Assembly: GCF_900607235.1 (NCBI RefSeq)
Contig: NZ_LR027848.1
Span: 1,296,297 to 1,360,296 of the forward strand
Source: Olivibacter jilunii
GTDB lineage: Bacteria; Bacteroidota; Bacteroidia; Sphingobacteriales; Sphingobacteriaceae
Direction of reading: 5' to 3'
Length of the DNA: 64,000 nt
Position numbers and translations under genes: made by a program. This document shows, one piece after another, positions 26,824 through 34,525 of the stretch; within the stretch, counting starts at the first letter, position 1; the number at the start of each line of letters is the position of its first letter. Below the pieces are notes generated by a model. That model was not told where the DNA came from. It made no database searches and saw nothing but the letters and a program-made list of their open reading frames with translations.

Positions 26824-27168
26824 ATGTACGAACGTAAGATTCCAAAAAATATAGATTGTGGCGTGGCAGCAACCATGGATATTATAGGTGGGAAGTGGAA
26901 GCCCTGCCTTATTTTTAACATCATGAACGGAAACAGGCGGCCCAGCCAATTGCAACGACTCAATCCGCTGGCGACCAGAAAAGTGCTCAACCAGCAATTA
27001 AAAGAGCTGGAAGAGCGTGGTGTTATCAGACGGGTAGTATATCCTGAATTGCCGCCGAAGGTGGAATATTTTCTAACGGATTTTGGAGAATCATTGATTC
27101 CGGTAATAAAGGTGATAGACCAATGGGGCACTGAATTATTACAAAACCAACCGGTTGAAGCACTTTGA
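26824..27168 (+). CDS. HxlR-family winged-helix regulator
   Basis: 114 residues, the usual size. The first conserved Cys is present in NIDCGVAATMDIIGGKWKPCLIF (quoted in two parts of the same region: Cys at about 11 and again at about 28), followed by LQRLNPLATRKVLNQQLKEL and the wing ELPPKVEYFLT, then GESLIPVIKVIDQWG. HxlR proteins often sense quinones, aldehydes or other electrophiles through the N-terminal cysteine. The gene is divergent from the MBL-M28-RidA operon, and palindromes lie over both promoters, so it is the likely repressor of that operon. Confidence 0.9.
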   Translation: MYERKIPKNIDCGVAATMDIIGGKWKPCLIFNIMNGNRRPSQLQRLNPLATRKVLNQQLKELEERGVIRRVVYPELPPKVEYFLTDFGESLIPVIKVIDQWGTELLQNQPVEAL

Positions 27169-27180
27169 TGCTTTTTCTAG

Positions 27181-28344
27181 TTACCTGTGCCCGCTAAAGA
27201 AAGCTAACATTTTTTCCAATGCATGCTCGGAATGCATCGTCTCACCATTTTCGAGCGACTCCCGAGCGGCTTTTGAGGCTCGTTTGCGCATATTCGCTTC
27301 GTAAAACGAGAGGGCTGCTTGCAGGGTGCTGAATTTGCCGGATGTTAAGCATTCGCTCAGCTCCAGGGCATCACGCATGGCCATGTTAACCCCTTCACCG
27401 GCAAATGGCGGCATCACGTGTGCGGCATCGCCCAGCATGGTAAGGTTGGTTTTGGTTTCCCAGTGCTGGTTTAAAGGCATGCAATAGATAGGCCGCGGAA
27501 TGAAAGGGGGCACAGCATTTTCGAAGAGTTCATTCCAAATAGCACTCCATCCGGGATATTCCTTTTTAAACCAATCCAGCATCCGGCTCGTATCGTTATA
27601 ATCCAAACCACAATTTTGCGGCCATTGCTCATCGGCTTTGAAGCTGGCGTAAAAACCCAGGTCGCCATTGCCTTTTTGACCGCCCAATATACACTTACCG
27701 TTGCCGAAAGCCATTACTTTGCCGCCATTGAATAAGGCTGCCATAGCAGGCGTTGTTTCTTTTGCCTTGTGTATATTGCCTTCTAGCATGACAATGCCTG
27801 AATAGAAAGGTTTGATCTCGGTGATGTAAGGGCGAATTTTTGAATTGGCGCCGTCGGCAGCAATCACAATATCGGCATAAACGGAGATCCCATTTTTGAA
27901 ATGTAGCCGCCAGCCTTCGCCTTCCGTCTCCATGGAAATAAAATGGCTATTCCACACAACCGTTTCGGGTTTTAACGATGTGAGCAATAGATTTCTTAGC
28001 GGGCCGCGGTCTATCTCCGGACGGAAATAATCCGCACCGAAATTCTCTTCGGGTTTGGCGTCGTGATCGCTAAAGAGGATTTCGGCATGGGCATTGGTGA
28101 TGACCTTTTTATCTGCCCCGCGAAGGAAATTCTTTTTAAACGCATCCAATAACTCTGCTTTACGCAAAGCCGCCAATCCGGCGTCTTCATGCAAGTCGAG
28201 CGGTGCGCCCTGTACGCGGGCATTTTTGTCTAAATCTCTTTCATATACGTTTACATTGGCGCCTTTTAGCTGTAGTAGCCGAGCTAAAGTGAGCCCGCCG
28301 GGGCCACCGCCAACAATAGCAATTTGCTTGTTATTCAGTTCCAT
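27181..28344 (-). CDS. FAD-dependent monooxygenase, Tet(X)-like family
   Basis: 387 residues. The Rossmann dinucleotide motif GGGPGGL lies at about 12-18, the VYERD acid end of beta-2 follows, then the RPEIDRGPLRNLLL arginine helix, and the second FAD motif LGDAAHVMPPFAGEGVNMA. Length and layout match Tet(X) flavoprotein monooxygenases. Many chromosomal relatives in Bacteroidota do not inactivate tetracyclines, so I do not assign resistance. It lies 24 bp after an AraC gene on the same strand and converges on hxlR (12 bp). The AraC protein probably controls it in response to the substrate. Confidence 0.87.
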   Translation of the reverse strand: MELNNKQIAIVGGGPGGLTLARLLQLKGANVNVYERDLDKNARVQGAPLDLHEDAGLAALRKAELLDAFKKNFLRGADKKVITNAHAEILFSDHDAKPEENFGADYFRPEIDRGPLRNLLLTSLKPETVVWNSHFISMETEGEGWRLHFKNGISVYADIVIAADGANSKIRPYITEIKPFYSGIVMLEGNIHKAKETTPAMAALFNGGKVMAFGNGKCILGGQKGNGDLGFYASFKADEQWPQNCGLDYNDTSRMLDWFKKEYPGWSAIWNELFENAVPPFIPRPIYCMPLNQHWETKTNLTMLGDAAHVMPPFAGEGVNMAMRDALELSECLTSGKFSTLQAALSFYEANMRKRASKAARESLENGETMHSEHALEKMLAFFSGHR

Positions 28345-28368
28345 ACCATTGTATTTAATGGCACAAAA

Positions 28369-29124
28369 TTATTGCTGTTTTAAAACGGATAATAGTACAA
28401 ATCGGTCGTTTTGGTTTTTGGACAGTTCTTTGGGAACTACGCCGGCGAATTTTTTAATCTCTTTGATAAAATGGTTTTGGTCTGTAAAGTTGAGCTCGGG
28501 AAATAGCTTGCCCTGTGCAATGTGTGCTAGGGAGGTCCTGAAACGAAGGATGTTGCAATAGGCTTTTAGCGGCAGGCCGAATTGATGTTGGAAATACCGA
28601 TTGATTTGCCGACTGCTCCAGCCTACGTTCTCTGAAAGTTCTTTAACGCTCATTTCGCCCTTGGTGGCGTAGATTAGCTCGAAGAGCTTTTGTTTTCTTG
28701 CGTCAATTTTCTCGGGAAGAAATGCTCGAAGGGTTTGAGATGCTTTCTTATAAAAGGTGTCAAAATCTTTGAAGTCACCTGCATTAAAATGCCAAAAATC
28801 AGGGGGTAGATCTTGGGCACTGTTCAAAAAATCGGCGATGGGCTTCTGTAAGATATATTCAACGGCTAAGGGTTTAAAGCTGATAACGAACGTGCGCATT
28901 TGGGGCGGAACGCTTCTTTGTTCAGGAAAGGTTTCCAAACCCATCAACATCACCCGAAAAGGGGCGGATGCCGTTTGTGTGAAAAATAAATCGACCCGTC
29001 CGTCGGGTAATACTACCACTTCTTTTGGCTGCCGGGCCGGATTATGAAAGAATCCAATACTTTCTACGAAATCGGCAAGGGCCTCTTCCGGATCTACAAA
29101 TTTGTAATGAAAGTGCTGATCCAC
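28369..29124 (-). CDS. AraC-family regulator of the adjacent monooxygenase
   Basis: 251 residues. The N-terminal DUF6597-like sensor (about 1-130, with VVLPDGRVDLFF) is followed by an AraC DNA-binding domain: MSVKELSENVGWSSRQINRYFQ and FPELNFTDQNHFIKEIKKFAGVVPKE. No ATG fits the conserved N-terminus; the start is a GTG at 29124, since an in-frame stop lies about 40 bp further upstream. Its end is 24 bp from the monooxygenase start, so the two form one unit. Confidence 0.85.
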   Translation of the reverse strand: MDQHFHYKFVDPEEALADFVESIGFFHNPARQPKEVVVLPDGRVDLFFTQTASAPFRVMLMGLETFPEQRSVPPQMRTFVISFKPLAVEYILQKPIADFLNSAQDLPPDFWHFNAGDFKDFDTFYKKASQTLRAFLPEKIDARKQKLFELIYATKGEMSVKELSENVGWSSRQINRYFQHQFGLPLKAYCNILRFRTSLAHIAQGKLFPELNFTDQNHFIKEIKKFAGVVPKELSKNQNDRFVLLSVLKQQ

Positions 29125-29462
29125 TGTTCCGTTTTGATTGCTAGTGCAAATTCTTTTTTATAGGTACGAAAATAATAAACAAGGCGGAAATTATACAGCT
29201 CTTTTAATTTGAAGTAATTGATTTTTTAGTATCTTAGCTATACTTTTTTATGTGAGCTGTTTCGCTTCTTTTAGTGTATTTTTGTTCCGTTTTATATATC
29301 TTTTCTCAGTTACCTTTCGTTTGTTAAGATTCTTCAGTAAGGAATTCTCATAATACGTACAACTCTCAAATTTTATAGATTTATCGACAAATAATTCTTA
29401 CTTTAACTAGCTGTAAGTCAGAGAATAATAATCAATAAAATCAATAATTAAAAGCCTGTATT
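29125..29462. other. A/T-rich intergenic region upstream of the tyrosinase operon
   Basis: 338 bp without a coding sequence that I can support. On the plus strand a single good -7 box TATTTTTG lies at 29277-29284, but no TTG stands 20 bp upstream, so the promoter is weak or activator-dependent; this would give a long leader of about 170 nt before the tyrosinase ATG. I see no convincing hairpin or riboswitch in the leader. Confidence 0.4.
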
Positions 29463-31715
29463 ATGATTTTAGAATTTGCCATCAACGGAAAAAAACAAGG
29501 GCCCTTTTACGTTGGATACACACCTGCGCAATGTACATTGCGGTTGTCGGACGGTGTGCCGGGTGGCCTCCCTGTGACTATTGTGCTCAGCAATAACGAT
29601 CCTTTAACGGGTGGCCAATTAGTATTTTACCCCAATCTTAGCTCACCTGTAAGCGAAACATTAACATTACAGGTTCCTGGAGATGGGGCTACGGTTAGTT
29701 ATTATATTGCTGGTAAGCCGGATGTTCCAAGTACGCAATACAATGATGCCGCTATCAATTTCAAGCACAATGACCAATCTGTTCGCATTATTAAATTCAC
29801 GGTTAGAGTGCGGAAGAATGCAAACTCACTGACAACTATAGAGCGTGATAAATTTTTAAATGCTTTTGTCAACGTTTTGCTGTCGGGTAATTATCAGAGC
29901 TTCCTTGATATGCATAATGAAGCAGCGAATAGTCAAATTCATAACCGGGCAGCTTTTTTACCTTGGCATCGTATGTATCTCCTTGATTTAGAAAGGCACT
30001 TGCACGAATTTGATAAAAGTGTGATGATTCCTTATTGGGATTTTCAATCACCGGCACCAAATGTTTTCACCCTTGATTTTATGGGGGTCCCCACAAGTTC
30101 GACAGTAGGTGAATTGCAATTTTCTGTTAATAATCCCCTCAACAACTGGTATATCAATAATTTGCCACCTTTGGCGAGAATACCGCGATTCAACGCGCAA
30201 CAAAGTCGTGCAAATGTTGAAGCGCGAAGTACTACACTTGGCAGATTGCCTGGCTTCCGGCAATTTGCGAGCATGGAAGGTAACCCACATGGCTCCGCTC
30301 ATACATCTTTCACGGGGCCGGTAAATTTTGCACCTACTGCTCCTCGTGATCCTTTGTTTTTCATGATACATGCGAATGTCGACCGTATCTGGGCAGAATG
30401 GCAAAGCTTGGGTACCGGTAACACGCTTTACGATTCAACTAATATAAATGCTTATAGCCCCGAAACCAATAGATCGCCAAACCCACGGATTGGTGACTAC
30501 TTGGACGATACTATGTGGCCTTGGAACGGTGTTACGGGCGGAGACCGTCCGCCCACCGCTCCTGGTGGCCCCTTCATCGCTTCGGTATTTACTAATTATC
30601 CGGGACCGACACCTAAAGTTATCGATACGATTGATTATCAGGGTAGGCTTACTAACAAAAGTCTTTATTTTGATTACGATGCCATTCACTTTGTCAATAC
30701 GGTAGTTCCCCAGAATATATCAGCCATGTCTACAGAAAAAGCAGGGGCAGCGGAAAGCCTAAAAGCAGATATTAAAAAGGCGAAAGATCAAAACCGTCGC
30801 GCCCTTGAATCTTTTGTAAAATCAACCGATACAAATGATCTGATGGCTTTCTTAAATAATATGGATATGTTAACAGACCCTGAAAGCATAAAAAAAGCAA
30901 TTGAAATCCTCAGAAATAGGAAAAATGAAACGGGCATCAGAGTATCGGCTTTGGTTAAATTATTGGAAGCGATTTCGCTGGACGAAAACTTGATAAAATA
31001 TGTGCTAAGCTTGTTGACGGACAAAAGAGAGCCATTGGATTTAAGAAAAGAGGCGTTGAGAACCATTGAAACAATGAGTTTCACGTCACCTGTTTTTCCT
31101 GCTTTGCAACCGGAGATCATTCAGGCATTTAGGGGCCTGATAAACGATTATGATCACGAAATCCGTAGAGATGCCATTGCTTATCTTGCTAAATCGAACG
31201 ATGAATTCCTTCAACGAACATTGATCAATGGGCTTCAAAATCACGAAGAAGCCGTTGTCTCGGAGGAGATGGCTGTACATTTTTTAGGTTATGACATCCA
31301 CGCTGGCATTTATCCACTACTACAGAAAATCGTAAAAACCTCAAGTAATGATAACAGTCGTGCAGAAGCACTTTATTTGCTTGCCGGCGATCCGCAGGCA
31401 AAGGAATTGTTGCGGAGCGTGTTCAGCGACAGAAATGAGCTATTCGACGTCAGGAAGAATAGCTTACTGGCATTAAAACAGCAGTCGCCGGAGGATTTTC
31501 TTGAGCTTGCACAAAAAGCGGTGCTTGATAGTGATGAAAGCGAAAATATACGCGCAATAAGTTTCAATGTGTTAAGCCATTATTGGGCAGTAAGCGGTAA
31601 ACCGGATGAAAAGTTTTTGGATCAAGTGAAGAAGGACCTTCCTAGTTTACCAAAGGAGCTAGCAGCAGGAATTACTTCGTTCTTGGAAAACAGGGATGAA
31701 GAACCCGAGCGGTAG
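29463..31715 (+). CDS. Tyrosinase (type 3 copper oxidase) fused to HEAT-like repeats
   Basis: 750 residues with no signal peptide. Residues 1-125 look like an Ig-like/beta domain. The tyrosinase core (about 130-330) has all six copper ligands. CuA is His151 (DMHNEA), His160 (QIHNR) and His169 (FLPWHR), with eight residues between each. CuB is His276 and His280 (NPHGSAH) and His303 (FFMIHANVDRIWAEW). From about 440 to 745 the sequence is all helical with HEAT-like repeats (EIRRDAIAYLAKSND; NSRAEALYLLAGDP; DVRKNSLLALKQQ). The enzyme oxidises phenols or diphenols; the repeats may bind a partner or polymer. A copper-chaperone-like gene follows after 46 bp. Confidence 0.9.
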   Translation: MILEFAINGKKQGPFYVGYTPAQCTLRLSDGVPGGLPVTIVLSNNDPLTGGQLVFYPNLSSPVSETLTLQVPGDGATVSYYIAGKPDVPSTQYNDAAINFKHNDQSVRIIKFTVRVRKNANSLTTIERDKFLNAFVNVLLSGNYQSFLDMHNEAANSQIHNRAAFLPWHRMYLLDLERHLHEFDKSVMIPYWDFQSPAPNVFTLDFMGVPTSSTVGELQFSVNNPLNNWYINNLPPLARIPRFNAQQSRANVEARSTTLGRLPGFRQFASMEGNPHGSAHTSFTGPVNFAPTAPRDPLFFMIHANVDRIWAEWQSLGTGNTLYDSTNINAYSPETNRSPNPRIGDYLDDTMWPWNGVTGGDRPPTAPGGPFIASVFTNYPGPTPKVIDTIDYQGRLTNKSLYFDYDAIHFVNTVVPQNISAMSTEKAGAAESLKADIKKAKDQNRRALESFVKSTDTNDLMAFLNNMDMLTDPESIKKAIEILRNRKNETGIRVSALVKLLEAISLDENLIKYVLSLLTDKREPLDLRKEALRTIETMSFTSPVFPALQPEIIQAFRGLINDYDHEIRRDAIAYLAKSNDEFLQRTLINGLQNHEEAVVSEEMAVHFLGYDIHAGIYPLLQKIVKTSSNDNSRAEALYLLAGDPQAKELLRSVFSDRNELFDVRKNSLLALKQQSPEDFLELAQKAVLDSDESENIRAISFNVLSHYWAVSGKPDEKFLDQVKKDLPSLPKELAAGITSFLENRDEEPER

Positions 31716-31761
31716 GTAAACAAATGAACGGCATTATTGCAATTTCTATCGTGAATAGGTC

Positions 31762-33306
31762 ATGGAAGAATCTATATTTAGGCAACGGGTGGATGAACTT
31801 AGAAGTTCATCCAAACCCTATCGGCAGCTGACGTCTTTATTGAAAGAAGAACATGTTGTTTATAGAAATAAAAGTGCAAATGCGGTTACCCGAATGAGAG
31901 GTTATGTTTTGTACTCATTCTTCTTAAAAGGTTTACCGGACAGTGCGCTAATTTTTGTCTATGAAGAATTGTCATCAAGTAGAGAAGCTTATCTGGTGGC
32001 TGCCGCTTCACTAGCTTTAAGAAAAGCTGAAAAAAAGCGCCCTGTGATGGCCGACTATTTGTTAAAAGCCCTTCAAAATGTCAAATTTTTTGACAACTAT
32101 TTTTCATTTGATCACTATTATCAACAATGGCCTTTAGACAACAAAACAACGGCCGTTGCAGAAATTCTGAGTACCATGAAATGGTTGGGTGCTTACGCGA
32201 AAACATGCCTGCCCACACTTAGAACCCTTGCCGCCAATGGCGACAATAAGCTAAGCCTGAAGGTTGTCACCGCTATAGGCGAAACCATAAAAATAATTGA
32301 AAATGACAATACTCCGATAGAAGATTGCTGTGGTAACATTCCTTCATTTCTTGGAGCAGATCTAAATTTATCGTTGAGTAAAAAAAGAGGTGTCAGGATG
32401 TTTAGGGAGATCGTGCTTGAGAATCAGGACGGCCGTCAGGCCCACCTCCACGATTTTACTGATGGGCGGCCCACATTGGTGGCTTTTTTTTATACTAGAT
32501 GTGATAACCCGCTTAAGTGTTCGCTAACCATTACAAACTTAGCGGCAATCCAACGACAATTGATGAAGGAAAGTTGGGGCCAAAGTGTTGCGCTTTTAGC
32601 CATAAGTTATGATTCTTTTTATGACCTTTCTTATCGGATTAAAAATTATGGAGTATCGAGAGGGATTGTATTCAACAAGAACATGCAAATGTTTAGGGCG
32701 GTACCGGATATAAATCTAGTGAAAGATTATTTTGAGTTAGGCGTTAACTATACTGGCGAAGCAGTAAATCGCCATGTAATCGAACTTTACATATTGGATA
32801 AAAATGGCCGGATTGTAAAGGGGTTTCAACGAGGTGAAATGGATAATACAAACATCATCGGTCATTTAAGAAGCATGGCTCTTTCAGCAGATAATGCGGG
32901 AGCTCGATGGCTTTCCACTGTTAAGGATGGATTTAAAGGCGTAACCTCAGTGCTTGTTCCGTTATTTATTATGCTCCTTCCAAAATGCCCCTTTTGCTTT
33001 GCCGCTTATTTGAGCATGTTTGGGATAGCTGGCATGCAGTTTATGCCTTATGTTAAATTTATTTTTCCCTTACTTGTAGTCGCGATGGCAATCAATATGT
33101 TTGCACTATATAGAATGGGTGTGCAAAGAAATAGCTTTTTTCCGTTGTATTTATGTGTCGTCGGATCCGCGATAGTTGTAACTTTTGGATATTTTATGCC
33201 GACGAAACTCGCATTGATTATTGGACTAACTTTGCTTTTTTTAAGCGCGGTTCTAAACGCTTTGCCTCATCACGTTTACCTTAAATTGAAATCGAGAATA
33301 GGCTGA
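31762..33306 (+). CDS. SCO1/SenC-like copper protein with N-terminal helical repeats and C-terminal membrane domain
   Basis: 514 residues. Residues 1-190 are helical and HEAT-like. About 205-365 is a thioredoxin-fold SCO domain: FFYTRCDNPLKCSL with Cys247 and Cys253 (C-x5-C, longer than the classical CxxxC), and the third copper ligand His338 in VNRHVIELY. The C-terminus has four membrane helices, and the first contains PKCPFC (Cys409, Cys412), a MerC/MerT-like metal pair. It is encoded 46 bp after the tyrosinase, so copper loading of that enzyme is the natural inference. With no signal peptide, the SCO domain is predicted on the same side as the tyrosinase, perhaps the cytoplasm. Confidence 0.82.
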   Translation: MEESIFRQRVDELRSSSKPYRQLTSLLKEEHVVYRNKSANAVTRMRGYVLYSFFLKGLPDSALIFVYEELSSSREAYLVAAASLALRKAEKKRPVMADYLLKALQNVKFFDNYFSFDHYYQQWPLDNKTTAVAEILSTMKWLGAYAKTCLPTLRTLAANGDNKLSLKVVTAIGETIKIIENDNTPIEDCCGNIPSFLGADLNLSLSKKRGVRMFREIVLENQDGRQAHLHDFTDGRPTLVAFFYTRCDNPLKCSLTITNLAAIQRQLMKESWGQSVALLAISYDSFYDLSYRIKNYGVSRGIVFNKNMQMFRAVPDINLVKDYFELGVNYTGEAVNRHVIELYILDKNGRIVKGFQRGEMDNTNIIGHLRSMALSADNAGARWLSTVKDGFKGVTSVLVPLFIMLLPKCPFCFAAYLSMFGIAGMQFMPYVKFIFPLLVVAMAINMFALYRMGVQRNSFFPLYLCVVGSAIVVTFGYFMPTKLALIIGLTLLFLSAVLNALPHHVYLKLKSRIG

Positions 33307-33336
33307 CATCTTGCGCTTGATTGACTACTGGCCAAT

Positions 33337-33387
33337 GTAGATGGCAAGTCTACTATTTCCTGAGTACGAAAGTAGACATGCCATTAC
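33337..33387. terminator. Imperfect hairpin between convergent genes
   Basis: GTAGATGGCAAGTCTAC (33337-33353) and GTAGACATGCCATTAC (33372-33387) are imperfect inverted repeats between the SCO gene and the convergent DUF2911 gene. It could terminate either transcript, but no strong T-run follows. Confidence 0.35.
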
Positions 33388-33431
33388 GTTTGGGGTTGGG
33401 ATGAAAAACTAAGCGATATCCCTTTCTCTTA

Positions 33432-33956
33432 TTATTTTATTTTTACCGGAACCTTTACTTTCTCCCATATCAGGGCGATTCCGTCACTGTTGACTTCATA
33501 CGTCAGAGCCTCCGTCATGGTATTGCTTACCGGTTTAACGGTAACGGTCAACACATCATTGGCACGATCTAAGTTCGCCTCGCCACCCTTTTTGGTGCCG
33601 GGTTGCCCGGTCTGTGAGTTGAAAATGATCGTCCATGATGATTTGCCCGGGATGGCAAATAAGCTGTAGCTTCCGGCGGGTAGTTTTTTACCTTCTACTT
33701 TTAGGTCCTTATCGGTTGTAAAAACCGTAGCGGCATTAGCCCCTGCGCGCCAGATTTTGTCATAGGGCACCAGTTCTCCCCATATGGTTCTCCCCTTAAC
33801 ACTTGGGCTGCTGTACTGTATGGATACGGTTGCACCGCCGATTTTACCTTCCGCGCTTTTTTTAGGACTTTGAGCGCAGGCAATTAAGCTGACATTGGTC
33901 AGAATGAAAAGGATAGCGAATATTCGCTGAACACCTGAATGGATACTAGATTTCAT
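33432..33956 (-). CDS. Exported DUF2911 protein
   Basis: 174 residues with a signal peptide (IFAILFILTNVSLIACAQ; the Cys could also be lipidated). The mature part shows the DUF2911 pattern: VSIQYSSPSVKGRTIWGELVPYDKIWRAGANAATVF, then LKVEGKKLPAGSYSLFAIPG and WTIIFN. The family is widespread in Bacteroidota and its function is unknown. It is a monocistronic unit converging on the SCO gene. Confidence 0.9.
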   Translation of the reverse strand: MKSSIHSGVQRIFAILFILTNVSLIACAQSPKKSAEGKIGGATVSIQYSSPSVKGRTIWGELVPYDKIWRAGANAATVFTTDKDLKVEGKKLPAGSYSLFAIPGKSSWTIIFNSQTGQPGTKKGGEANLDRANDVLTVTVKPVSNTMTEALTYEVNSDGIALIWEKVKVPVKIK

Positions 33957-34042
33957 GAAGATATTTTTTATGTATGATACTAATATAGGATTAATTTTTA
34001 TTTAAGCTAATGGTGGTGTCTAATGATTACATAAAGGGCTTG

Positions 34043-34402
34043 CTAGGATGAGCTTTGTCCAAATGTTAGCAGATTATTATCGGGATCCAGCAATGAAAAT
34101 TCTTTCTGTCCCCAGGGCTTGGTTTGCAAGGGTGCTAGGGGATGTATACTTACTTTATTGGCCAGAAGAGATTCGTATAATTCTTCAATATTGTCTGTTC
34201 GGATATAAACCTGTCCGTAATTCGTTTTAGGATCCAGTTCTTCAAACAAAAAGAAATGAATTTGTATATGATCCTTCTCAACCATTAAATAATCAGGATA
34301 GTCGGCACTGCCGAATTCCTCGAAACCGAGTTCCTTAAGGTAATAATCTTTTGTTGCGGCTTTGTTCCGCATCGGCAACTTGGGGTTTATATCCGTTAGC
34401 AT
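34043..34402 (-). CDS. VOC-family protein (bleomycin-resistance/glyoxalase fold)
   Basis: 119 residues from the ATG at 34402 (MLTDINPKLPMRN). An upstream in-frame ATG at 34432 would lie almost at the predicted transcription start (TATCTTGC box with TTTG 20 bp upstream), so the shorter form is preferred. It has the two beta-alpha-beta-beta-beta modules of the VOC fold: TKDYYLKELGFEEFG, HIQIHFFLFEELD, then QVYIRTDNIEELYESLL and EFSLLDPDNNLLTFGQ. Small cytoplasmic proteins of this type bind or sequester drugs or act on small metabolites; no specific activity can be inferred. Confidence 0.8.
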   Translation of the reverse strand: MLTDINPKLPMRNKAATKDYYLKELGFEEFGSADYPDYLMVEKDHIQIHFFLFEELDPKTNYGQVYIRTDNIEELYESLLANKVSIHPLAPLQTKPWGQKEFSLLDPDNNLLTFGQSSS

Positions 34403-34525
34403 AATGGTAGTTTTTTGCGTCCGTTGATACATCGGGTTTATACCTGCAAGATACGGTAATTTGCCTCGATAAACAAAGTAAAAGCGTACAACTTAAAGCT
34501 TATAACTTATAACCTATCTCAGATA

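Noticed and set aside
27181-28344. Calling the flavoprotein tet(X)
   Set aside because: Only family motifs are visible; sequence identity and substrate residues cannot be judged, and many relatives are not resistance enzymes.
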